A DNA stretch of 64,000 nucleotides from NCBI RefSeq assembly GCF_905475345.1, contig NC_066599.1, forward strand, positions 4,498,501 to 4,562,500. The letters are read 5' to 3'. Source of the stretch: Vespula vulgaris (lineage: Eukaryota; Arthropoda; Insecta; Hymenoptera; Vespidae). The translations under genes were made by a program, and so were the position numbers. Below, in pieces: positions 10,497 through 33,725 of the stretch. The notes beneath the pieces were generated by a model, which did not search any database, was not told where the DNA came from, and saw nothing but the letters and a program-made list of their open reading frames with translations. Position 1 is the stretch's first letter. Every line of letters begins with the position of its first letter.

Positions 10497-13400
10497 TTTT
10501 CTTCTATATTTTTCAATTAATCATATCATGATAGAAAAGTTTACAAAATATTTCGATGATAAAAATAATATAAACGCAAGTATTATTTATTTTTTCTTGC
10601 AATTACAGAATTACAAATGATAACATAACAGATTATCATTTGTCATACGATTTTTTATTACTTGATTATTAACACATGTTTTATTTAGAAATATATCCCA
10701 CTGATTTAACATATATAATTTAAACACCTTTTTGCATAGTTTTAATTTGTATAAAAAAAAAAGTAATATTTCTCAAAGATCTGTATATAGTATATTGGAG
10801 CATAAAAATTGCTTCAAAATGCAAAGAGATAAAAAAAACGATACCGTCCTGTTATGTGTATGTTCGTTCATATCCAAAGAAATATTTGGGCAAACGAACA
10901 AGACATACGTATTAACAAATTTCATTGTTTTAGATAAGCATAAGAGATATATTTTAATAGTTAGATTTATATTTTAAGTATTATATTATATTATAATAAG
11001 TATTATATATGGCATACTTTTCTTATATTAAATTGCGATGATCTACTAATATACAATATTAAGACTTATTATCCAATAAGAAGATGTGTGCATACAAAGA
11101 TAAAGATATTTATTGATGCACATCACAAATATAAGTTGCAGGTCTTAATGTCGTATGAAACGCAGACGCATTGCAATTCTTTAAAGCAGATTCTCGATCT
11201 GTATAATCTTTCAAATGCCGTCCATGCAAGTCTGTTATAAAATAGCTTATATTTTAAATAATTTGTGCTATATATATATGTGTTCAACAGGAGATCAGTT
11301 CTTTTTATATTATATGTGTGTGTACGTATGTATATATGTGTACATACACATACACACACTATTACATATGGATATATAATCATAATCAGAGGTACAAAGA
11401 TAGTTTAAATCTTAATGAAAGAAAGAGGAACTCTCCTGAACTGTATGTATAATTTCCATTCTCGAGGCGATAGAACTTAAAAAAAAAAGTAGCATTTAAT
11501 ACATTAAAAATATTTTTATGTTTTATAACATTTATAAAAATAAATTGAAATCGAATTCGAAATCTGTCTTCATATATATTAAAGAATTCATCTTCCTTAT
11601 GTCTTTTCAACATTGTTGATCTTGTCTTTGAATAAGGAGTATAGTGACGAGGTCAATTTGATGGGAGGGAGAAAGTCGTAAATATTTTTGAAGCAATCTT
11701 TAATATAGCAACATAGTCAGTCTTACAATAATAAGCCAAAAATACAATCTATATATCAAGCTAGCGACGAACGGGCGAAAAACGCGTTTCCCTTGCTGAG
11801 TGCGTTTCCATCGTTTAGAGAAATTATGGCTGATAAAGGATAATAATCACTCAAGAAAAAAGAAAGCACGTTGATCTTGCCCGTACTATCGCGACGAATT
11901 TTACAATTTTACACATAATTATAATGTATCACGTTTGCGAAATCGTAGGTCCTACACTCTCTTTTCGATGTTGCTATCTCTTTCTTTTTTTCTCCCTCTC
12001 TTTCTCTCTTGAGATAAAATATAACGCATTGCGCCCTATTTAACGAAATTTTCTTAAATAATATAAGACCTATCGCTGATGAACCCCTTATTATTCATAC
12101 TGAATTTCAAAGGACAAATTATGACTAGAGCATAGCAAATTTTTATGTCCTTGGTACGGATTTTCCTAGGACTATGCTCAACAACAAATTTTATTATATA
12201 CGTCCTGACGTATCAATTATATTAAAAATAATATCTAGATAAATGAAATGATGAAATTTTTAAAGAATGTCTAAAAAAGGATTTACAAGTGATTCTACGA
12301 TGAAAATGAAAGCAAATTACCAATAATCAGTTCGGTTATCTGCTTTCAAACGTGTCTCTGCATTTCTAATCAACTACTTTCTATTGTTGATTCTAATTAA
12401 CTTGCACTCGATTATAATACCGAAGAATTTAAAAAAAAAAAGGGAAAAAAGAAAGAAAATTGAGAAAGAAAATTTTTATCATCCTTCGGTCGACAAAATA
12501 ATCGAGCACAAGTCGGAGAATAGATCTTGTTCATAATTCGCGCGTATTTTCAATAAGAATTATAAACGACATCTAACGAGAAGCTTCTAAAGCTTCCGAA
12601 ACGTTACTACTGCTTTGCTTAGCCCAATCTGAGGACTCGTGACACGCGAAATTCATTAAGTTCTGTCCTAATTACGTTCATCGCACCGCTCACAACAAAC
12701 ATTGCAATCACAATATTACAATTTATTGTTACTCATCGAAATAAGTCCTTTTTTCTTTTTATTCGGGAGGGGTTCCTCAGTGTGCCACTAAACACTTGCA
12801 TTTTGACGTTCTCTCGTGACATAGAGACCTAAACTCTAAAATCAAATAGGGCGGGAAAAACCATCGATACAAATATATAGATATATTATAATATAATAGA
12901 GTTATTTGATTAAACATTTAAAGCCTTACGTAAAATATACAATGTGATGTGTGTATTCCTCATACGTTTTGTTTATGCGATAATATTACATCATGTTATT
13001 GTTGGTATTTTCTTTTTCGTATGAATATATCGCGTAACATCGTTGCGTCACGTCGAAACGGATGTGAGATGTGTTCTTCTTCTTACTTTCTTTTTATTTT
13101 TATTTTATTTTTTTTAAAAGACGTCTCAAAATATGCACCCATATTTAAAGTTTCTTAGCTCCTTTTTTTTGTTTCTTTCCTTCTTCTTCTCTTCTTCATT
13201 CATAATCGATACACACTTTTTCTCACGAGTAAAGGTAATTGATAATATATAATATACGATGTAATTTTGGACCAAGAGATTTTTTGATACGGCAGTATTG
13301 ATACTAGAAAAATTTTTTTTTTTCTTTTTTTTAGTCACTATTACGTTTCCCTATTTCTAGCGATGAAAGTCGGAACGATATCCTCGGTATATAAACTCGT

Positions 13401-13897
13401 AATTTTTCGATAGCGATTAGTATAATACAGATTATCTCGGTATACAGTGATTAGTATCAAATCCTAGAGCGGAACCAATCGAGTGAAATGGTTCGAAACG
13501 CTTCGGAAAGATATGCATTTTTTTGTTTTGTTTTTTTTTCCATCAAACATGTTCCTTTTTTTCATTTCGAGTAACATTTCGTTCGAGAAATTCTTCGACG
13601 AACCTAATCTTTTTCTTTCTCGGTTTATTTTTTTAACTTTTTTTTTAATTTTTTCCTTTTCTTTTCTTTTCTATTCTTTAATATCATTACGAGGATTTTT
13701 TCATTCGTAATAGATCTTACAATAGCAAGTATCCTTACGTAAACATTAAAGGCCGTACGTTTTGTTAAATAAAAGCAAGCTGGTTATAATTTAAAGCTTT
13801 CCGGAGAAGCTTCAAAGGATCGACAAATCATACAATTTCATGAACATTCTCGCTGTATACAGATTTTTTTTTTCTTTTTCTCGTTCGAAGAAATGTC

Positions 13898-13943
<46 letters not shown>

Positions 13944-15846
13944 ATTTTGACGAATACGTCGTTCCTTGCACGCTTAACGGCAACAAATTTGTCATTAAAT
14001 ATCTATTTCAAAAATCTACAAGTTTCCTAATTATTCGCTAAATAATGAGAAATTTATTTGAAATTGAAAAATTTGCATAAAATAAAGAAGTATTTTCAAC
14101 TAACTTTTTTGAATTATCATGTATTATTATTATTGCATATTATAAAGCAGTATTTTTCTTTTCATTTTTTTTTCTTTTTTTATCTTATTAAATAGATCGA
14201 GAAATTTCTAGCTAGCAAGTAACATTCTGAATAGTAAATCTAAATTAGTATTGATGATACAATACTTGTATTGGTACAAAAACTACACATCCTGACTGAT
14301 ACGAATGAAATTGATGGAAGGCAACTCTAAGACTTCCTTTCCAATACTTTATGAGCGTCTGAGCTCGGATTTATTGATCTGTATTTCGTTTAAAAAACGC
14401 AGGCATTTAAAAATTATTATCAAAAATAGGTCGTTGAAAAATCGTTGCAAGAGTTACCACAATTTCTTTGAAAAATGATTTATGTGACTTCTCGTTTTCT
14501 TTTTTTTCATTTCCTTTTTTTAACTCTCCAGTAGCAGTCAATTTGATATTTGGTTGCACCAGCAGATATATTTCAAAGATTTCGAGACATTATCAAAATT
14601 TAATAATCTTTTGTTTACACATATTCAGATAGTTGTGCACTTTCCTTTATCAATAAATAATCAAGTAGATAATAAGACATAATAAAAGATAAATAAGTTT
14701 CTTTTTGTTTGTTTCCTTCTTTACAATACCATGGTCAATATAATAAAATTAGAGCGATAAAATTGGCATGAATATATAATGTAACTAACTCCGTGTTACT
14801 ATTTTTTCTTCAATGTAACTTTATATAGGTCTCTCAACAAACCAGAATAAATAAACATATCCCATTAAATTAAAATTATACATAGAAAAACATGTAAAAT
14901 CAGAATATAAAAACGATATAAAATACAAAAACTGACTACTATATTATTTCATTTGGACAGTCAATAATAGAAATAAGATTAGAATATTTATGTTTCTAAT
15001 GAATTCCATTTTTATAATTATGAGAGACCTGGAGTATTTTGGTAAGTACGCATAAAATACATTACACGAACATACTAAAATAATCACAGAGATGATTCAG
15101 GTTATCAAACCTTTCTCTTAACGAGTAACTAATGGCTACTTTGTGCTGTACGAACTAAACTGTTCGGCCAGTGTTAAAGGATAAAGATAAATATATCTAG
15201 CGATTGTAAACTATTAGTGGACCGCGTCAAAATGATATTTCTATTTTTGTTGTTCCCATTTTATACTTTTTTCCAATATAATTAGGTGATTGTTGACGTT
15301 TCTGTATCAATTATTAGCCTTATGAACTTTCAATGTTTAATAAAACAGATATATTAAGCAGTTTTTTTTTTTTTCTTAAAAAAAAAGAGAAAGAAAAAGA
15401 AGGAAAAAAGAAAAAAGAAAAAATATAAAAAATAAAAAATAATGTAAATAATTTCATATCCGTCACTTCGAACGTAACTTATTAAAAATAACTTATCTAA
15501 ATTATTATAATGAAAATTGATAATGTCCGACGATTCGTTAACAACTTACATCTACTATCGATCCTTTTCTTTAATCGAGAAAACTTACTCTTTTGTTCCT
15601 AAGTCTTGAGTTCGAGAATCATGACCTCCGATTACGTTATATCGTTTCATCAAACTGCATGCAAGTAATATAGAAGTCGAATTAAATTATTTTTTTCTTT
15701 TTTTTTCGTCAGACAGTAACAATATGGGTTTCTTGATACATCGGTGAAAGTTCTTGCTTCTCATAAATGACAATTTTTTTTCTTTTTTTTCCCTTTTTTT
15801 TCTTTTTTTTTCCTTTTTTTTATTATGATTAGCTAGAGCCGACAAT
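10497..15846. other. Convergent intergenic region Mcr / VAT-1-like gene
   Basis: About 5.3 kb separates the converging stop codons. I see only AT-rich sequence, poly-T/poly-A runs (for example 15361-15430 and 15775-15825) and a CT microsatellite at about 13897-13943. Open frames over the poly-T and CT tracts are low-complexity and were not accepted. It probably holds the 3' UTRs of both neighbours. Confidence 0.6.
13897..13943. repeat. (CT)n microsatellite
   Basis: A nearly pure CT/TC dinucleotide run with scattered CTTT interruptions in the Mcr/VAT-1 intergenic region. Confidence 0.85.
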
Positions 15847-26091
<10,245 letters not shown>

Positions 26092-26517
26092 TTTTCTCCT
26101 TGTTACTTTCTCTCTTCCAATTTACTACCCTACTGAGAAAGAAGACTCGGATGTTCCTCCTTATTCGTTAAATCTTTCTTTTCTTTTTCGAAAAAAGCGT
26201 GTCTCAATATATATTCTTTACGAAAGAAAGAGAAAAAGAGAAAGAGAGAGAAAGAGAGAAAGGGTGATAAAGAGTAAGATATATATCTACGCGAAAAGAA
26301 TACTATTATCCTGCCGGCGCTGTAGGTGTATTAAAAAAAAGACCTATATTACGCACCAATTAACAAGCGCGCGTTTGCACTCAACGAGAGCCAACGACGT
26401 TCTGCGCCGATTTGCGCTACTCCGAAGGAAATGCTTCGTGCGAGTTCGGGCGCCGGGTACGCCGGCCGGCCGGCCGGCTGTCCTGTTTGGCCACCCGGTG
26501 ACGCGCACGACGTTCGT

Positions 26518-26530
26518 GTTGCCTAGCAAC
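26518..26530. promoter_or_regulatory. RFX X-box-like site upstream of VAT-1
   Basis: GTTGCCTAGCAAC consists of two half-sites with a one-base spacer and fits the RFX X-box consensus. It lies about 430 bases upstream of the VAT-1 ATG in a CpG-rich patch. It is nearly the same motif as the one in intron 3 of the same gene. Confidence 0.45.
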
Positions 26531-26619
26531 GCGTCGACCAATTCAAACGAAGAATTTCCTTCGCCCTATCGAATCCCTTCGCCGAAATGATCGGCCCACA
26601 TTATTGACCAGTTACATTG

Positions 26620-26703
26620 CGGCTGACGCCTTTTCCTGCTTCCTTATTGGTTTCTCTGTTACGGCTAACGCCTCTCTCTGCTTCTTTATTGGTTTCTCGA
26701 ATT
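26620..26703. repeat. Two tandem 42-base units with inverted CCAAT boxes
   Basis: Units at 26620-26661 and 26662-26703 share CGGCT-ACGCC, CTGCTTC and TTATTGGTTTCTC with only a few substitutions. Each carries ATTGG, the reverse of a CCAAT box, at the same place. The duplication lies 530-610 bases upstream of the VAT-1 start. Confidence 0.7.
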
Positions 26704-27177
26704 ATGTCGCTATCGTCGTATCGTTTTATAACCTTAAACGCTAAAATGTAACGAAAGAAAATTGAAGTGAGAACCACGGAAAAGTAGTTCACACTCGATT
26801 GATAATAATTAGCCTTTGTCAATGCTATGCACGTTATTTTTCAGTTGATGTTCACGTTAAAATATTTAGCTATTTTTGCTTTTCTAGACAATTTTAATTA
26901 ATATTGTAGTTTTTCTTATAAATGTTTATTCTTTGATATTAATTATTTGATAAAACCTCTTCGATTACTGCTATTTATCAAATAAATGACACATTTTTAG
27001 ATGTAAATATTTTAAGGATTTTTTAAGGACTTTTTAATGTTCATTTGAATGATAAACAAATCAATTGGCTAGAATCGCATACCATGTTAAGTTTACTTCG
27101 ATTGTTGTTTTGTCGATAGAATATTCTGCTTAGCGAGCATGTGTATGAAAATTCAATTTTAATATTTTATAATTCAT

Positions 27178-27178
27178 G

Positions 27179-27218
<40 letters not shown>

Positions 27219-27221
27219 TAT
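27178..27221. repeat. (TA)n microsatellite
   Basis: TA dinucleotide run with one central G interruption. Confidence 0.9.
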
Positions 27222-27539
27222 GGGGTGTGTACTTTTGCTGAATTAAATATTCGTTACCAAAAATGTAACATTCGTCGAAGAAGAAGTATTAACTTTTTAG
27301 TTGAATTAACTTTTGTACATGCTAACAAAGAACAAGTAATGTTAGTAAATACATTTATTCTTATGTTAGAAATGCGTCATGATTCTAAATGTCATTTTTC
27401 TTTTTTTAGGTTATATCGTATATTACAAATTTAAACGCCATAACTAAAAAGAACTAGCAATTCTTTGTTTTCGAATTTTATTATGAAATATAAGTAAATT
27501 TATAATATTAATTTCTGTACATAAAACGATAAAATTTGG

Positions 27540-27870
27540 ATACATACATACATACGTACATTACATACTTACATACATACATACATACATACATACAACA
27601 TACATACATACATACATACATACATACATACATACATACATACATACATACATACATACATACATACATACATACATACATACATACATACATACATACA
27701 TACATACATACATACATACATACATACATACATACATACATACATACATACATACATACATACATACATACATACATACATACATACATACATACATACA
27801 TACATACATACAACGTACATACATACATACGTACGTACGTACGTACGTACATACATACGTAGATATATCC
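27540..27870. repeat. (CATA)n tetranucleotide array
   Basis: About 330 bases of the four-base unit CATA, with a few CAACATA interruptions and a block of CGTA variants near 27830-27850. All the long YVCM or YIHT open frames here, on both strands, are products of the repeat. Confidence 0.97.
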
Positions 27871-29522
27871 AATATGGATGTGCGTATATGTATATGGATA
27901 TACATATATGTATATATATATTCATATGCATACATGTATTTCGTATCACGTACGATACCTGTTAGACTTTGTAATACCGATAAATGTATGTATATTTTTG
28001 AAACCGCAAAACGATTGAGCGGAATAATGAGAATCGTGCATGCTACAATGAGGATGTGGTGATTGAAACGAATAGCTCGCGTCGTACAAGAGCAAAAAGT
28101 ATACAGTCAGAGCTCAAATTAGTGAGATATCACAGTATGGGTAAGCTCTTCCTTTTCTTTTATATACATGTACATTTAAATCGATTTATTTCAACAGTAA
28201 AAAAAATTAACATAAAAAAACATAATTTATAATAAAAAATTTTTCTTCAAAAGGATATTCGTTTTGAGAAAAATATCAATGAATAATAATATAATATACA
28301 CTGGAGAACTAATAGAATAGGTAAAACTAACTGGAGATCTTGATAAATAGACAACAAAATGTATATAATAATAATAATAATAATAATAATTGTAATTATT
28401 AAATGTAAATATGTGTGTCAGAAATTTGTTCAAAATTGTACTCGGTAGATTCCGGGCATGTTCGGTGACGTACGGTAAATATTAAAGGCGCGCTCGCGAA
28501 TTGAGATTTTTTCAAATAATACTAAGAAATGATTTTCAATATGATACTGATAAAACGTAGACGATGATATCAAATTCCTCTTATTTTATTTCAAAAGCCG
28601 ATTGTATAAAGATACGACCTTTGAGCTTAGACTTTCTTATCAATGATTAAAAGCAAAGGTTGTGTCATAATTTAGCTCGTACATGCGGATTTCGTTTTCA
28701 CACAAATATAATAATTACAATTGGATGATATTATCATTCTAAAATCAATTGATAAGAATTTCATCGAAATTAACTTTTATTCGTATAAGGTCATTTGCAT
28801 CTGTGAAACTTCGTAAAATCGAGTAAGTTTTTGCAATTCGTCTACGTTCGTCAAATGCTTTTGTGTATATGTAAATGCAAACTATTACAGTAAAAAAAAA
28901 AAATAAATATATTATAACGGTATAAAAAAATAGCAATTGGTGAAGTAGCGGTATTACTTAGTAATAACATTGAAAATGTGAATATGTATGTCATGGTGAA
29001 GGCAACCATTCGCAATGACGTAATGATCGTGTAGATTTATTACGTGTGAAAATTACATTTATATTTATTTAAAAAAAATAATTGTTTGCACACACACACA
29101 CATATATATATATGTGTATATGAAAGATTTTTGTTATTTAACAAAAATTTAAAATGTAAACAAATTTTTTTCTATGCTTCCAAAATTCAAGGTTATGTTC
29201 TCTTTCGTGAAAGAACATTATCTATTTCCTATAAATGAAACAATGACTGATATACAGATAAAAATATTTTTAGTTTATTTTCTAAAGAATAAAGGCGAAT
29301 TTTTTTCGCGTAATGATATGTCTCTAAATGATTCTACCAATGAGCGATCAGCTGATTCTCCCACTTATTTGTTTTTCAGCAGACGACGTACGATTTGTAT
29401 AGTGTGTTCAGCTACTAGATAATAGACTCAAGTATACACGCGTTAGGTTTATGCACGCTTTTATTGATGAAGTATCATCTATGAGAATAGAGACGAACGA
29501 TTATTGTACAGTTAACAACCTT

Positions 29523-31780
29523 ATGGCTGATCATGAAGTTGTCAAGTCTAAAAGGTGAGCGAAACAATCATGCTGCTCTGTTTTCTATGATCTGTCAAAA
29601 TCGGAATGTTTCTTTGAATAAGACCTTATCACGTTTAGCTGTATACTATGTTGATATATATGATACACGTTTGCACATAATCACGCAATAAATTTTACAT
29701 TACGTCACCTATCAATACACTTCGCATCACGATTATAATTTTCTATCTACGTATTTAATACCAAAAAATCAGAATAAGTATGGCAAAATATCGATTTTGT
29801 CATTAATAAAATACGATGTTTGATTAAAATATGATGGATGATAAGAGATGATCTTAATATCAAATAATTTACCTATATTGTAAGATTATAAAATATAAGA
29901 ATTATAGATTTAATCCTTATTTGAATTATATTTTTAAAATATGAAGATAAAGGTGAGAATTTTTTACACACGTGTTCGAGTTTATATTTTTATTATTATC
30001 GTTGATGTGTATATAATCGATGTTTAATAAGAAAGATGTTAATAATAATTTATATACTTTTATAATTGAGTTTGTGTTAGGTTAGACTTTTGCAATACAT
30101 TTACTTAAAAAATTTGAAAATATTTGTTATTGGGTTATAAGATAAACATTGAGATTTAAATTTGTATATAGATGCTACTTCCTCTCATATATATATACTC
30201 AAAAAGTCCTTCTTTTGCCAACGAATTATGTAATTTAATTTTCATGAAAATAATTTTGTTTCCTCTATTAGCTGGTTTTGGGGATGGTTTAGCTGGTCAT
30301 CTTCAACCATGTTGCGTGCTGCAGAGAAAAAAATACTTTCTTGTAAGTACGATAAAATTTATAATTAAAATAAAGTAATTTATTACAAGAAATATTTTAT
30401 GTTTAATAGGTTTGAAAACAGCATACCGAGGATGGTATGTAGATATTGGTCCTGTAGTAGGTACAGCTGATAAAATATGGACTATTTCTTTGAATGAAGA
30501 ATCGGCAAAAACCCCTATTGTCCTCTTACATGGTTTGGGTGCAGGTGTAGCTCTTTGGTGCTTAAATCTTGACGCACTTGCATCGCAAAGACCAGTATAC
30601 GCTATAGATCTTTTAGGTAATACATTAATTATAGATACTATAATTATGTGGATTACATATATGATTCACTTAAGACTAACACATAGAATTTGAATATCAT
30701 TCAATTTTAATCTTAATTTTATGATAATCATATAACGTAATGTAAATAAAACAAATATAATAATTTCCACAGGTTTTGGTAGGAGTAGTAGGCCAGTCTT
30801 TAGCTCAGAAGCAAAAGAAGCCGAGGAACAATTAGTTCGTTCTATTGAAGAATGGAGGAGAGAAATGCAATTAGAAAAATTTGTATTGTTAGGACATTCA
30901 ATGGGTGGTTTCCTTGCTGCATCCTATACTATGCAACATCCAGAAAGAGTAAAGCACTTGATTCTTGCGGATCCATGGGGATTTCCAGAGAGACCTTCAG
31001 AAGTAGCAATAAAAGCAAATGTTCCTCTTTGGGTTAAAGCCATAGCTTTTGTAGTACAGCCCTTAAATCCTCTATGGGCAGTAAGAGTCGCAGGTCCATT
31101 TGGTTAGTATCCCTTACTTATAAAGTATACAAATATTAACCTAATCACTTCTTGTATTTCAGGACAATGGCTTATTGAAAAAACTAGGCCAGACATAGTT
31201 AAGAAATTTTCTTCATTATTGAAAGACGATACAGGAGTAATTTCACAATATATACATCAATGTAATGCCCAAACTCCATCGTAAGTTTTTTATAAAAATC
31301 CATATTTACTAATGTAATAATTATTAAATAATTATCATTTTTTAACTCTTTAGTGGTGAAAGTGCTTTTCATGCTATGATGCAAGGTTTTGGTTGGGCAA
31401 AGCATCCTATTGTGAAACGAATGGATAAATTAAATCCAGAAATTCCGATAACATTATTATACGGCAGCCGTTCTTGGGTAGATAATTCGGCTGGCGAAGC
31501 TATCAAACAATCTCGTTTGTCATCATATGTTAATGTACAAGTTATAACAGGAGCAGGACATCATGTTTATGCTGATAAAAGCGACATTTTTAACAAATAC
31601 GTATTGGAAGCATGTACTTTAAGCGATTCAACTCAGTCCTTATCAAATTCGCATATACATACAAGTTCAAAATACGCAATAGAAAATAATGATTTGTTGA
31701 AGATTGAAAATAATACGTCTGAACCTCAGAGAGTAGATGAAGAACAAGAATTAGATGCACAACGACCAAGGTCTAGTTAA
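29523..31780 (+). CDS. ABHD4/ABHD5-family alpha/beta hydrolase
   Basis: Six coding exons, 29523-29554, 30272-30342, 30410-30616, 30773-31102, 31163-31280 and 31354-31780, join in phase to give 394 residues. The short first exon (MADHEVVKSK) leads into a tryptophan-rich segment WFWGWFSW, like the lipid-droplet-binding N-terminus of ABHD5/CGI-58. The fold is complete: VLLHGLGAG oxyanion strand, LLGFGRSSRP, nucleophile elbow GHSMGG with Ser146, PWGFPERP, and GAGHHVYAD with the catalytic His near 322. An aspartate at 299 is the likely acid. Vertebrate ABHD5 has Asn at the nucleophile position and acts as a co-activator of ATGL, while ABHD4 keeps Ser and acts as an N-acyl phospholipid lipase. This protein keeps Ser, so hydrolase activity is possible. 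Insects usually have one such gene (pummelig in Drosophila). The last 60 residues are non-conserved and polar. Confidence 0.92.
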
Positions 31781-32518
31781 TGTATATTTTATTATTTTAT
31801 AAAATAGAATTTTATGATTTTATGTACACATATGCATATATGAATTGTACATGACCTGCATGTATTAACATGTAATATTTAAGAAAAAAATGTGCAAATA
31901 TTATATAGTGCTCAGCATTTGAATGTTATTATAACAGTTATATCATTCGAGTAAAAATAGGATATTTTTAAAGTTACATTAAAATACTATTTTTCAAAAA
32001 TTTCTCTAATTATACTTCCGTATTAAAGCAGTGTTGATGTATCTGACTTATTTTGATGGTTATTTTTCAATTTTGACAATATGTTTAGATAAAAAATGAA
32101 TTGTAACTTAATTGATTTTGATCTTCTTAAAAGTTATACATTCAGGAGGAATTAAAAGTTCTCTGAATAAGATAATTTCTATCCATGTGTAATATATTGA
32201 TAACATTTATTTCATTAAATGTTTTTTATGTTATCTATTGTGTAACAATTTCTATCAATTGAAATTTTCTAACAAAAAAGAATTAATTTTAACAATATTA
32301 ATTAAAGTACAATTAAAGCAATTAAAATATTCTAAGATTATTAGATAATAAGATTTTCGTATTCTTTGATTGTACAATAGTTGATTAACAGATTTATATA
32401 ATGTAATTAAATTATTGTGTATAAATAACTAAAATGTTCTACTTAAGTATTATATTTATATAAAATAATAAAAGAACATATCAATTAATTTATTGATTAT
32501 TATTTTTTATTAAAATTT
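31781..32518. other. Convergent 3' flanks of ABHD and RbfA genes
   Basis: AT-rich stretch between two converging stop codons. AATAAA-like signals occur on both strands. No open frame of note. Confidence 0.6.
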
Positions 32519-33725
32519 TTATTTTTTAAAATCATTATTATATTCATCGATTTCATTATAGGTATTTTCAAAGTTGTCATCACAGTATATTTCTGTATTT
32601 CTATCATCATTATCATCATCATTATCATCATCATGTGTTAAAAATGGATTTTTTACCATTTTTTTAACGTTTTTCAAATTATATTTTCGTTTTTCTTCTA
32701 TCTTTCTCTTCTTCAAAAATTCAATAAGTAATTCTTGCTGATTTTTGTATTTAAGAATATCTTTATTATCAAGAGAAGTAGACAAAGGATGCACTGTTTG
32801 TTCTGATTGTGTATTAGATGTGTTGTCTTTGCTTTGACTTTTTAATTTATACATAGAATTTTTAATCTACAAATGAATAAATCAATAATATGAATTTAAT
32901 TGTATTATCTATTTGATTATACCTTTAACATGATTCCTTGGTGATCCAATCCTAGAACATCATGCCTCATTTGTGGTAACATAATTTGAAAATTATGAGT
33001 CATATTATCATTAGTAATATTTGATTGTATAGTTTTATCATCAGTTTTTATATGATTTTTATCAAAGTCAAGCATTGCAAATCTTTTTTCAATATCTTTT
33101 GTTCTAGAAACCATTATATCTTTGACGAAGTTTATAATAGGAACATAATTGATGACACGGAGTTGTGATAGTTCATGACGTAAAATAAATGAATATTTTT
33201 GCAACACTTTTTCGGTTGTTGTTAGCCAATTTTTATCATTTTCCTTTTCAAATGTCCAAAATACATTAAGAATTTTATAATCTGAAGTCATACTCACGTA
33301 TGTTACTTCAACACCACGGTCGAGCAATTCTGATGCAGTTTCACTAGTTGATATTAACTCAGTTATATGTTTCATAAACAATTTGTTAAGTATATCTATC
33401 CTTCTCTTTACATATATCGAGGGTTGTTTCTTCTGAGAACTTATATAAAGATCCAAAGAAGCTGATGCATTATTATTATTATTATTATACCACTTTCTGT
33501 GAGACGAAACAAAGATTTTTAGAAAAACTTAATAAATATTTTTACTTATGTTAATAATTCCACCACATGTACACTTAACTTCTACCTTTTAGGTTCACTT
33601 TTATTAAGTAACCTTGTCATAAATTTACTTTCTCTTACTACATAACTTTTGTAAAGTGTACTACTCGAACAAATGGACCTACACACTATATAAGACGTTG
33701 TAAAAATCCGTATGTTTTTTAACAT
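32519..33725 (-). CDS. RBFA: Mitochondrial ribosome-binding factor A-like
   Basis: Three exons on the minus strand, 33725-33586, 33496-32923 and 32866-32519, join in phase to give 353 residues. The first exon is a plausible mitochondrial presequence (MLKNIRIFTTSYIVCRSICS, rich in Ser/Arg/Lys and poor in acids), ending near KRKWY and a run of five Asn. Residues about 70-175 match the RbfA KH-like fold: LNKLFMKHITELIST, a GVEVTYVSMTSDYKILNVFW strand pair and LRHELSQLRVINYVPIINFVKD, the signature of the family. RbfA assists late maturation of the small ribosomal subunit by binding near the 12S rRNA 3' end. The C-terminal 120 residues are charged, with KKRKIEEKRK and an Asp-rich run, and show no known domain. 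The function is taken from the family. Confidence 0.85.

Larger units (their letters stand above)
26092..29522. other. Divergent region VAT-1 / ABHD hydrolase
   Basis: This 3.4-kb region lies between two divergent start codons. The VAT-1-proximal 500 bases are CpG-rich, with tandem GGCC at about 26460-26478, and look like its promoter and 5' UTR. A 42-base duplication sits at 26620-26703. TA repeat (27178-27221) and a long CATA array (27540-27870) fill the middle. The final 100 bases before 29523 are the likely ABHD 5' UTR. No further gene was recognised. Confidence 0.55.

Noticed and set aside
12130..12180. GAGCATAG / CTATGCTC inverted repeat as a possible microRNA precursor
   Set aside because: Only eight paired bases are certain and the arms are very unequal in length.
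27540..27870. CRISPR-like regular repeat pattern
   Set aside because: The unit is four bases with no spacers, so it is a simple tandem repeat in a eukaryotic genome.
27508..27949. Long YVCM and YIHT repeat open frames on both strands
   Set aside because: They only translate the CATA array.
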